Assembly (NCBI GenBank): GCA_020439745.1
Contig: JAGQSC010000013.1
Span: forward strand, 1 to 61,172
DNA length: 61,172 nucleotides
Source of the DNA: Acidobacteriota bacterium
GTDB lineage: Bacteria > Acidobacteriota > Holophagae > Acanthopleuribacterales > Acanthopleuribacteraceae
Reading direction: 5' to 3'
Shown: positions 27,117-35,200 of the stretch, in pieces
Position numbering within the stretch: the first letter of the stretch is position 1
Layout of the letters: every line of letters begins with the position of its first letter
The notes under the pieces: model-generated
The model's database searches: none
What the model saw: the letters and a program-made list of their open reading frames with translations, nothing else
Told to the model about the DNA's origin: nothing
Translations under genes and position numbers: made by a program

Positions 27117-28104
27117 GGGGTATTTGCGCCGACAAACGCGTCAACGCCTCCTTCACAATATTGCCCATCAATTGGTGGTAGCTCAATCCGGCTTTTGCGG
27201 CGAGGATCGGCAAATCTGAGTGATAGGGATGCAAACCTGCCAGTGGATTGACTTCGAGGAAGTGGGGTATGCCCGCATGGTCGCAGCGAAGATCCACACG
27301 ACCTGCGTCCAGGCACCCCAACGCACGCCAGCTATCCAGCGCGACTCGGGCCGCATGATCCGCCAAATCATCTTCGATCAGCACATACTCCAGCACTTCT
27401 TCACAGTTCTCTTTGTTGTAGAAGCCTTGGCCACCGGCTTCCGCACCTTCCTTGGAAAGCGTTTCCAAGACGCCAATCACGCGCGCACTCTCACCGCTGC
27501 CGATGATTCCCACGGTCAAGTCTCGGCCCGCAAGGTACGTTTCGACCAGCACCGGCTGATGAAACTCGGTCAACAAGGATAAGCAGGTTTGCTTGAGCTC
27601 AGCGAGATCCGAAACCCAAGAGTTCGCCGAAATCCCCTTCCCCGTGCCTTCCGCCAGTGGTTTGGCAAAGACGGGAAAAGCCAGATCAAAGCGTTCCAGA
27701 TCTTCGACTTGCCGAATAACCCGAAAACCCGCAGTGGGAACGCCAGCCTCTCGTACCACCAACTTGGCCAGTGACTTGTCCATGGTCACCACCATGGTAT
27801 CCGACGGTGAAAACACCATGGGAATGCCATAGGCTTCCAGTAGGCACGGGACTTGGGCTTCGCGACCGACGCCACGGACCCCTTCGCATATGTTGAACAC
27901 GAGATCCCAGCGCTTGCCGGAAGCCAGCGCCTGGACCAAGGCCTTGACGCCGCCGATCCGCTCCACCACATAACCGTTGGCTTCCAAAGCCTCGTGTATG
28001 TAGTTGACCGTTTCTCTCGTGTCGAACTCGGCGGCTTGTTCCAGACTGAATCCCTGGGCCAGGTAGTCATCACGCAGATCATAGGTAAATCCAATGCGTA
28101 TCAT
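27094..28104 (-). CDS. ATP-grasp ligase, D-Ala-D-Ala-ligase-like (first of the pair)
   Basis: The 336-residue enzyme has FNICEGVRGVGREAQVPCLLE (ATP-grasp preface), FAKPLAEGTGKGIS (nucleotide loop), VETYLAGRDLTVGI and GRVDLRCD...FLEVNPLAGLHP (metal site). It shares architecture with the neighbouring ligase, but the two differ strongly in sequence, so they likely handle different substrates. The Ddl signature at the N-terminus is absent; the first strand is MIRIGFTYDLRDDYL instead. Its ATG overlaps the stop of the aminomutase gene by ATGA (28101-28104). In this context it may act on the beta-amino acid made by that enzyme; this is inference. Confidence 0.87.
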   Translation of the reverse strand: MIRIGFTYDLRDDYLAQGFSLEQAAEFDTRETVNYIHEALEANGYVVERIGGVKALVQALASGKRWDLVFNICEGVRGVGREAQVPCLLEAYGIPMVFSPSDTMVVTMDKSLAKLVVREAGVPTAGFRVIRQVEDLERFDLAFPVFAKPLAEGTGKGISANSWVSDLAELKQTCLSLLTEFHQPVLVETYLAGRDLTVGIIGSGESARVIGVLETLSKEGAEAGGQGFYNKENCEEVLEYVLIEDDLADHAARVALDSWRALGCLDAGRVDLRCDHAGIPHFLEVNPLAGLHPYHSDLPILAAKAGLSYHQLMGNIVKEALTRLSAQIPLDCCSGS

Positions 28105-29498
28105 GGGATGTAGACCCCAGAAGTGGCATCGTAGTCGGCGCCCGATGATCGCAGTGAATCCTGAGCCAGACCCACTCTGCCGCCAGGATCCGGGTAGCGG
28201 AACAATCCGCCCTCGAAGTTGGTCAAAAGGAGGTCATCGCCATCGCGACCCACAATGTAGTCAGGCAGGATGGGGATCTTGCCACCGCCGCCAGGGGCGT
28301 CAATCACCAATTGCGGGATCGCGTAACCCGTGGTGTGACCACGGAGCTGTCGAATGATCTCCAGTCCCTTTTCGACAGGTGTGCGGAAATGCGAGGAACC
28401 TGAGACAGGGTCGCACTGATAGAGGTAATAGGGCTTTACGCGGGTGCGCAGCAGTCCGTGAAACAGCTTCTTCAGCACGGCCGCATCGTCGTTGATCCCT
28501 TTCAGCAGCACGGTTTGGCTACCAAGCGGAATGCCTGCATCTGCCAGACGCGAACAGGCCTCCATGGTTTCGGGTGTCAGTTCTTCAGGATGGGTGAAGT
28601 GAATACTCATCCAAAGTGGATGGAACTTCTTCAGCATGTTGCACAGAGCCGGCGTCACTCGTTGTGGCATGACTACAGGAATCTTGGTGCCAATGCGTAT
28701 GAATTCCAGATGCTTGATGGAACGCAACCGCGTCAGCAGCCATTCCAGCTTGTCGTCACCAATACTCAGAGCATCGCCGCCTGAGAGCAGGCAGTCGCGG
28801 ATCTCGGGATGGGCTTCGATGTACTGAGCCGCTTTCTCCCAATTGGTGATGGAGAAGCTATATTCGCCGTTGGTCTCGCCCACCATGCGAGAACGCGTGC
28901 AGTAGCGGCAATAGGTGGAACAAAAACCCGTGGTCAAGAACAAGACGCGATCGGGATAGCGATGAACCAGTCCGGGCACGGCGGTATCGTGATCTTCGCC
29001 CAGTGGATCGGGATCTTCACCCGGTGTCTTGAGGTACTCATCGCCCACGGGAATGTGGGTTTTGCGCAGCGGCTGTTGCGGGTCGTCCACGCTTAGCAAG
29101 GACAGATAGTAAGGCGTGATGGCAATAGGTAGGTTACTCGAGCGTTTCTCCACAGATGCGCGTTCATCTTCGGTGAGGTTGATGATGCGTGCCAGTTGAT
29201 CCACGCGGCGAACGCGATTACGCACTTGCCACTTCCAATCGGTCCAATCGGAAACGGATGCGTCGGGATAATGAGTAGCTAGGAAACGAAGGCTATTGTC
29301 ACTGACAACGAAGCTGTCTTTGATTTTAGATGGACGCGCTTTGCGTACATGTCGATTGAATGGAATGGGCTTCGTGTATGTTTGAGAGGTGGACGATGGA
29401 TCCGGAGGCTCCGAATCGAGGTTTGAAAATTCCTCCTTGCGGTCAGCGGCTTGCTGCCTTGGGGCGGCGGAACCGATGGTTCCACTGCGTTTGTCCAT
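28101..29498 (-). CDS. Lysine 2,3-aminomutase-type radical SAM enzyme (KamA family)
   Basis: The 465-residue protein has the CxxxCxxC cluster motif (Cys193, Cys197, Cys200) for 4Fe-4S and S-adenosylmethionine, and the PLP-binding loop APGGGGK with Lys407. Asp363 (QCDP) and Asp400 (VIDAPG) lie 44 and 7 residues before that Lys, the same spacing as Asp293, Asp330 and Lys337 of the clostridial lysine enzyme, where the two Asp bind the substrate's distal amine. This favours L-lysine to L-beta-lysine over glutamate. WTDWKWQVRNRV near residue 85 is also typical. The first 45 residues are Pro/Ser-rich and unusual. It opens a four-gene overlapping operon. The ATG has only a distant GGAG (15 bases), so the start is less sure. 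Confidence 0.9.
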   Translation of the reverse strand: MDKRSGTIGSAAPRQQAADRKEEFSNLDSEPPDPSSTSQTYTKPIPFNRHVRKARPSKIKDSFVVSDNSLRFLATHYPDASVSDWTDWKWQVRNRVRRVDQLARIINLTEDERASVEKRSSNLPIAITPYYLSLLSVDDPQQPLRKTHIPVGDEYLKTPGEDPDPLGEDHDTAVPGLVHRYPDRVLFLTTGFCSTYCRYCTRSRMVGETNGEYSFSITNWEKAAQYIEAHPEIRDCLLSGGDALSIGDDKLEWLLTRLRSIKHLEFIRIGTKIPVVMPQRVTPALCNMLKKFHPLWMSIHFTHPEELTPETMEACSRLADAGIPLGSQTVLLKGINDDAAVLKKLFHGLLRTRVKPYYLYQCDPVSGSSHFRTPVEKGLEIIRQLRGHTTGYAIPQLVIDAPGGGGKIPILPDYIVGRDGDDLLLTNFEGGLFRYPDPGGRVGLAQDSLRSSGADYDATSGVYIP

Positions 29499-29557
29499 AG
29501 TGTTTTATGGCTACTCCTTTTAACTTGTTGCGCCGCTTCACTTGCAGCGACGATTCC

Positions 29558-29614
29558 TGTATACGTCATTCCGCGGCATTTGTATACGTCTTTTTTTGTT
29601 ATTGATTTAACGTC
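29558..29614. promoter_or_regulatory. Three ACGTC half-sites upstream of the aminomutase operon
   Basis: ACGTC occurs at 29563-29567, 29586-29590 and 29610-29614, with spacings of 23 and 24 bases. The first two are part of a 10-base direct repeat TGTATACGTC; the first and third are part of ACGTCATTC. The DNA around is A+T-rich. They lie 65-116 bases upstream of the start codon, where an activator or repressor of the operon would bind. Confidence 0.4.
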
Positions 29615-29726
29615 ATTCTAATCACCTTGTTTTAAACATATTATTAAATATATAAGGTGTGATTCTCATCGACAATTGACGTCTGTTTCGGTGAGGCAGT
29701 ACGAACACAAAATGCACTCTTTTTTG

Positions 29727-30443
29727 TCACCGATGGGCCCATTCAGGAATCTCTGTCCATGCCTTGCTGAGCAACCATTTGTGACGTGGCATCTGCGGGT
29801 CCAGCGATGACAGCAATTGCCAAAACGCGGGTCCGTGATGGGGATGGCGGATGTGACACAGTTCGTGGAGAATTACGTGGTTTACAAGGTCTCGATGCAG
29901 GAACATTAACTTACAGTTCAGGCTGAGGTGGGCATTGGTGGCACCACTCCCCCATCGCGTGTTCTGGTTGCGAATGCGAAGGCTGGGTTTTGGAAACCCA
30001 TGTTCACGTGCCCGTTGTTCGGCCAACGGAATGAGCAGGGCTTTGGCTTGATTTATGAGCCACTTCCTCAAGACTGCCAGACACAGAGGCGTCTGAGAAA
30101 TGGCTCCCTGTAGAACCAACATGTTGTCCGACTCTCGAAGGCGAACGCCCGATCGTCTGTCTTCCAGGTAGGTAATGGCCCAATCACGACTCAAAGCGTC
30201 TAAACATACTTGAGAGGGTCTCTCGCAAATGCGTCTCGGCAATGCCCGCTTCGCCTTCACAATCCAGTCGTAGGCATCATACAAGGTCCTTTGGATGACC
30301 AGATCACTCATTCTCCGCGGTGCAGACACCCTCAATTGTCCGTTTCGGTCAAACCTCAATGTGACGTTGCGGGCGTTTTTTCGCCTGGTGATGCGGAAAG
30401 GCACCTGGACGCCTTGAACTTCAAGATGAAAAGGTGAGGTCAC
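29727..30443 (-). CDS. YgjP/SprT-type metal-dependent hydrolase (DUF45)
   Basis: The 238-residue protein has the zincin motif HELCH in VILHELCHIRHPHHGPAFWQLL, typical of the YgjP (DUF45, M48-like) family, with the third His in the H-P-H-H-G run. RKNARNVTLRFDRNGQLRVSAP near the N-terminus is the family's start motif. The predicted start is a GTG whose first bases overlap the stop of the ECF sigma gene (GTGA, 30440-30443); longer frames would overlap that gene by 70 bases. No signal peptide is seen, so it is cytoplasmic. It shares transcription with the sigma factor. Confidence 0.85.
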   Translation of the reverse strand: MTSPFHLEVQGVQVPFRITRRKNARNVTLRFDRNGQLRVSAPRRMSDLVIQRTLYDAYDWIVKAKRALPRRICERPSQVCLDALSRDWAITYLEDRRSGVRLRESDNMLVLQGAISQTPLCLAVLRKWLINQAKALLIPLAEQRAREHGFPKPSLRIRNQNTRWGSGATNAHLSLNCKLMFLHRDLVNHVILHELCHIRHPHHGPAFWQLLSSLDPQMPRHKWLLSKAWTEIPEWAHR

Positions 30444-31018
30444 GAGCCATGGCTCGAGTTGGGTCGAGTCGCCAGTTGGCTGTACAACCATGTTCGTGCA
30501 AAGACCCATTCCCGCTTCACCGTGGCCAATGACAAGTCCATCTGCTCCGCCACTTCCTCCAAGGAGAGCCCGCCAAAAAACCTCAACACGACGACCTGGG
30601 CTTTGCGTGGGTCCTTAAGTTCGAGATTCTTGAGACTGTGTTCCAAATCAATCACGTTCAATCGGGGATCGCTGTCGCCTTTGATGCCCGAGTGGATACT
30701 CACCCATTGGGCCGCTCCACCGCGCTTCTCCGACGCTCGCTTTCGTGCATGGTCAATGAGTACCTGGCGCATCACATGGGCCGAATTGGCCAGAAATTGT
30801 GTCCGTGATCCACCCAAATCATGAGCTTTGGCGAGACGCATGTAGGTCTCGTTCAAGAGCCCTGCGGGTTGCAAGGTGTGATCGGGTCGTTCGCGGCGCA
30901 TGAGCTGTTCCGCCCGTTGGTGGAGGTCGTTGTACACCAACTCCATCAACTGGTTGAGCACCGAAAGGTCTCCCGAATGCCATTGTCTAAGCAGGTTTGT
31001 GTGTTCGCCGATTCCCAT
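30440..31018 (-). CDS. ECF-type RNA polymerase sigma factor
   Basis: The 192-residue protein has sigma region 2 with LVYNDLHQRAEQLMRRERPDHTLQPAGLLNETYMRL and region 4 with LEDPRK-like helix, LRFFGGLSLEEVAEQMDLSLATVKREW (the DNA-binding helix-turn-helix). The form with TLQPTALVNE-like text and AAHVMRQVLIDHAR belongs to the group often found in Acidobacteria and Planctomycetes (TIGR02999-like). No anti-sigma gene is next to it; the divergent Ser/Thr kinase beyond the giant secreted gene may take that signalling role, as is known for some members. It is 54 bases downstream of the giant gene and coupled to the YgjP-type gene. Confidence 0.9.
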   Translation of the reverse strand: MGIGEHTNLLRQWHSGDLSVLNQLMELVYNDLHQRAEQLMRRERPDHTLQPAGLLNETYMRLAKAHDLGGSRTQFLANSAHVMRQVLIDHARKRASEKRGGAAQWVSIHSGIKGDSDPRLNVIDLEHSLKNLELKDPRKAQVVVLRFFGGLSLEEVAEQMDLSLATVKREWVFARTWLYSQLATRPNSSHGS

Positions 31019-31072
31019 GGAGACACCCGAATTGATGCCTCCAGATGATAACAGACACCGCGGCGCTGCAGA

Positions 31073-34000
31073 TTACAAACAATCATTGCTGGTATTGATG
31101 TATATGAAGTCCAAGATGTTGAACACGCCATCGCTGTTGGGGTCATCAGGGATCGACTGTCCCCACTGAGGGCTAACGAAGTGGATGTCCTGTAGGGTGT
31201 TGCAACCGTCATTATTGGCGTCGAAGTAAAGAGGGTTGTCGCTGACAAGCACCAGTGTCTGGTCGGTGAAACTCTCAAGTGTCGTCGTGTCCTGAACCGT
31301 CACTTCGATCCAGGTCGTGTGGGGATAGGGATTGGCCAACCCATAGGGATTGGATCCCGTATTGATGACAGACATGGTCAGCAAGTCCTCCCACTGAATG
31401 AACAGCGGATTCACTTCGCAGTCCACCTGAGCTTCAAGCTGGATTTGCAATAAGCCTTGGATATTCACGCGTTTGGTGAGTCCGCCCGAAAACCCAGTGC
31501 CTAAGGTGAGATTAATAGGTTCGCTCACGATGGAGCCTTGCGCATTCCACACATGACACATGTAGGTCCCTTCGTCAGCGGGTTCAAAATCAAATATGTT
31601 CAAAACGGGCGACACGCCAGGAATGACGACGCCGTCCTTCTCCCAGGCATATTTCAGGTTGCTTCCACGACCCTGAACTCGAATCGTCAGATCAGCACCA
31701 TCACAAACCTCTTGGTCCATGTCTTGGGACTCGATTGACGGCGTTACCTGACTGGTGCCCCACGTGCTGTACCAAACCCTTGAGTTGCTACCAACCCCTA
31801 ATATTTGACACCGAGCATGAATGAGGTCCTTCAGACCCCCTGTATTCATGACGTAGTGAAAGGCCCAATCACCGGTACCCTCTTTCGTCCAAATACCATT
31901 GTCGCTGGCCACGATCCATCGATCACCTACCACCGCCACCGATGTCAGATTCAGAGCTGTGAAGCTTGGCAGTAATTGCCAGGTGGTACCGTTGCTGCTG
32001 TAGGCCACAAGACCTCCCAAGCCCACGGCCAGGAATCCGTCCTGTGTCGCAGCGACATCCGTGAAAAAGGAAGTGGTGGGAGACGAGTGGGCGGTCCAAC
32101 TGGTGCCATTTGTGGTGCTTCCAATCAGACCCGTTTTTCCAACCGCCACAATTCGGCCAGCTCGATAGGCAAAAGCCTCCACATCATCGAAGAAATCGTG
32201 AACCTGAGTCCAAGACACGCCCTTATCAACGGATCGATACACCAGTCCATCGTTGCCTCCGGCATACACGGCGTCCACGTTTCCATAAACCGCATACAGA
32301 AAGGTCGATGCACCCAGGGATTCCGGTGTCCACGTGAGACCATCTGGGCTCGAGCAGACCTGGCCGCTGGCACCCACCGCCAGAAAACGATCACCGATCC
32401 AGGCGATGTCGTAAAAGGCAACGTTCGTACCCGAATCCGCAACGCACCAATTCACGCTGTCGTCTGACCACAGAATCTGCCCATTGGTTCCAACCGCTAC
32501 GAATCGGCAACCATTGAATGCCAGGCCAAACAACGCTGTGTTGAACGATGCCATTCGGGTGGTACCCCAGTTGTAATCAACCGACAAAGGTACTCGCCAC
32601 AGTTCGCCGTCAAACGCGTTAATCTTGCGCGTCATCAGCAGGCTATTCTGATCCCAGAAAAAGTTGTTGCCGTTCATGCCCACCTGACATGGCACCCAGT
32701 GTACGCCGTCGCGGCTTTGTACGAGATCGGAACCCTGGGTGGACACAAACATGCTACCGGTCCAAACCAATGGACCCCCGACGTTTTGATTGGGTGCCTG
32801 GGCCCACGAGGTTCCATTGCTGGAGTACCACGTCACTGATGATCCCGTCATCACCCAAAGATCACCACTAAAGGCCATGTTTACGGGTTGGTCTCCACCT
32901 GTAATTGGCGAAGAAGTCCAAGTGGCGCCATTTGTCGAGTGGATCACTGCAGATGTCAAAAGGCCAAAGCCGTGGAATCGCGTGCCGTCCCAGACGACAT
33001 AATTTGCGGTCTGGGTTGGCGGTGTGACGACAGATAGACTCGCCAAGTCATTACCGTAGGCCACGCGACCTGAAAATGTGCCCAATACATACGTGGATCC
33101 GTTGTAAGCAATAGACGTTAACGACACCCCAAGACTGTGGTTGGTGGTCACCCAACTAAATCCGTCATTGCTGGTACTGATGGCCCCATCAGCGACTGCC
33201 ACATACTGGCTGCCGTCCCAGATCAAATCGTTGTAGGTCAATGAACCAGGAAAGACGTCGATATATGACCAAGTCACGCCATCGGTACTCCATGCCAACC
33301 CATTCTTGAAAGACAAAGCCATATACATGTCGTTCTCATGGATGATCTTCTTAAAGAGAGAGTCTTCGGGACCTGTATAGATCTTGGTAGCGACGCCCAA
33401 TTCCCGTGGCAGGGTGCAACCTGCGATGCCGCTATTGCCTATGGCCATAAGACCGTTTTCGTGCCTAGCCACCGAATTCAGAGAAGCCGAGCCAAACCCA
33501 CTTGTTACCGCTGGAAAATTGATGTTCGATGCTTCGATGATCACACCATTATCGCCCACGGCCGCAAACCCATTATTGGAGGGATACATACATACAGACC
33601 GCAGATGACTGGTGGTTGCCAGCGAAATCGAAAACCAACCGGCATTGTTGTAATAACAGGTACCGTTTTCACCCACAACAAAGGTAAAGCCAAGAACGGG
33701 GTTTCTGGCAATGCCGTAAAGGTCCATGCTTACGGGAATGTTGTTGGTAGACCAGGTACCCCCGCCGGCTCGTACGATCACCGTGCCGTTGTCTCCCGCG
33801 GCCCAGAATTGGGCCAAGGAATTGTCGGTGACCGCGTGTAAATGTTCCGACGTTCCAGACGTCTCAATGGACCATGACGTGCCGTTGGAACTGGTAATAA
33901 CCCGACCGTTATCGCCCACAGCCACCCATCGTATTCCGTTTGTGGCCACATCATGAAGGTTGTATGAAGTGGGACTGCTAACTGAATTCCAGGTATTACC

Positions 34001-35134
34001 GGCATCGGTACTGCGATAAATTTTTCCCCCATTACCTACTGCGATCAATTCGTCGCCATCCCGTGCCACTCCATTCAAGGAGGTGGTCCCGCTAACAAAT
34101 TGATGGCGCCATTGAAACCCATCCTCTGTAGCCGAAATCAGTCCGTAATAGCCCACAGCCACCCAATTCTTTTCACAGCGAACCAAATCGACGTAGGTAA
34201 GATTTTCGCCGCTGGAGAGGCTTTGCCAGTGATGTGCCTTAAAGGGCCTGCTCACGTGTACATCGCCACCAGACCCTAAGACCACCCAAGTAGATCCATC
34301 CGTTGCAAAACAAGTGGCCTGGCCCGTGGAAAACGGACTAGCGTTCCCCAAATCGGCCCAATGATAGCCATCACTTGAATACCGGGCCGATGAACCCGAA
34401 AGTTGAATCAACTGAGAGCCTGTGTGACTGGCAAATGCGGTCGAATTGGGCAAGCCATACGTGGTTCTTTCGGTCCAAGTCACAAAATTGTTGGTACTCA
34501 ACACGCCCGCGCCCGCATTTTCAAAAGCCGGGATTTCATTACCCAACGGAACCAGATCCACAATATCCGAAGTACCCGGCTCTTGATGGCTCATGCTCCA
34601 AGATGTTCCGTTGGAGCTCTTGATAATGGTTCGGTCTTCGCCCGCCGCGATGAACTGACCGCCCCAATAAATCACAGCACGCAGGTCCACCGATGTTGGA
34701 GACGTGGCCGTATTCCATGTGATGCCTTCGTCATCGCTGTACTTGATCAAACCCAGATCCCCGACCACGACCAAGCGGGTCTTATTACAGGTCATGGCGC
34801 GGTACCAGCCTGATTCCGAATGGACCCAGTGGAAGTCCACCCCATCGCCACTACGAAAAATGGCACCTGCGCCCATGGAAAAAAACCAGTTGCCGTCAAA
34901 GAACACGCTCGAGAGCGCGGGGTACAGGGGTTGTGTACCCGTCATCCAATTCTCGCCGTCCAAACTGTAAATGGGATCAGCGCCGAACCCGACGGCAACA
35001 AAACGATCTCGACCCCAGGTAACATCCGCCACAGTTAACGTGGTGGTCACCTGCCCCATATCTTCCCAAGTCCTCGACTGGCACCAAGATGCCAACCCAC
35101 TCAAGACAACCAATCCACACAATGCAAATCTCAT
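31073..35134 (-). CDS. Giant secreted YCF48-like propeller protein with dockerin-like tail
   Basis: This 1353-residue protein starts with a signal peptide (MRFALCGLVVLSGLAS) six bases after GAGGAAG-type Shine-Dalgarno. It contains more than 20 repeats of the SSNGTSWS / VAVGDNGVI kind seen in YCF48-like and BNR propellers, probably several propellers. Then comes an Ig-like domain (YAWEKDGVVIPGVSPVLNI, DEGTYMCHVWN). The end carries two EF-hand-like motifs, DANNDGCNTLQDI and DPNSDGVFNILDF, as in dockerins. The first frame's 14 extra residues are rejected. It lies between the ECF sigma gene and the kinase gene, which suggests regulation by them. Role unknown; adhesion or polymer binding is possible. 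Confidence 0.82.
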   Translation of the reverse strand: MRFALCGLVVLSGLASWCQSRTWEDMGQVTTTLTVADVTWGRDRFVAVGFGADPIYSLDGENWMTGTQPLYPALSSVFFDGNWFFSMGAGAIFRSGDGVDFHWVHSESGWYRAMTCNKTRLVVVGDLGLIKYSDDEGITWNTATSPTSVDLRAVIYWGGQFIAAGEDRTIIKSSNGTSWSMSHQEPGTSDIVDLVPLGNEIPAFENAGAGVLSTNNFVTWTERTTYGLPNSTAFASHTGSQLIQLSGSSARYSSDGYHWADLGNASPFSTGQATCFATDGSTWVVLGSGGDVHVSRPFKAHHWQSLSSGENLTYVDLVRCEKNWVAVGYYGLISATEDGFQWRHQFVSGTTSLNGVARDGDELIAVGNGGKIYRSTDAGNTWNSVSSPTSYNLHDVATNGIRWVAVGDNGRVITSSNGTSWSIETSGTSEHLHAVTDNSLAQFWAAGDNGTVIVRAGGGTWSTNNIPVSMDLYGIARNPVLGFTFVVGENGTCYYNNAGWFSISLATTSHLRSVCMYPSNNGFAAVGDNGVIIEASNINFPAVTSGFGSASLNSVARHENGLMAIGNSGIAGCTLPRELGVATKIYTGPEDSLFKKIIHENDMYMALSFKNGLAWSTDGVTWSYIDVFPGSLTYNDLIWDGSQYVAVADGAISTSNDGFSWVTTNHSLGVSLTSIAYNGSTYVLGTFSGRVAYGNDLASLSVVTPPTQTANYVVWDGTRFHGFGLLTSAVIHSTNGATWTSSPITGGDQPVNMAFSGDLWVMTGSSVTWYSSNGTSWAQAPNQNVGGPLVWTGSMFVSTQGSDLVQSRDGVHWVPCQVGMNGNNFFWDQNSLLMTRKINAFDGELWRVPLSVDYNWGTTRMASFNTALFGLAFNGCRFVAVGTNGQILWSDDSVNWCVADSGTNVAFYDIAWIGDRFLAVGASGQVCSSPDGLTWTPESLGASTFLYAVYGNVDAVYAGGNDGLVYRSVDKGVSWTQVHDFFDDVEAFAYRAGRIVAVGKTGLIGSTTNGTSWTAHSSPTTSFFTDVAATQDGFLAVGLGGLVAYSSNGTTWQLLPSFTALNLTSVAVVGDRWIVASDNGIWTKEGTGDWAFHYVMNTGGLKDLIHARCQILGVGSNSRVWYSTWGTSQVTPSIESQDMDQEVCDGADLTIRVQGRGSNLKYAWEKDGVVIPGVSPVLNIFDFEPADEGTYMCHVWNAQGSIVSEPINLTLGTGFSGGLTKRVNIQGLLQIQLEAQVDCEVNPLFIQWEDLLTMSVINTGSNPYGLANPYPHTTWIEVTVQDTTTLESFTDQTLVLVSDNPLYFDANNDGCNTLQDIHFVSPQWGQSIPDDPNSDGVFNILDFIYINTSNDCL

Positions 35135-35200
35135 GACTTCCTCCTCGTTACAAGGAAATGCGCAGAGCGATGTCAAAACAGCTCATGTTTTCGATTTAAA

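Noticed and set aside
29279-29569. Possible leader peptide frame overlapping the start of the aminomutase gene
   Set aside because: It has no ribosome site and no attenuator-like structure, and most of it overlaps the N-terminal codons of the aminomutase in another frame.
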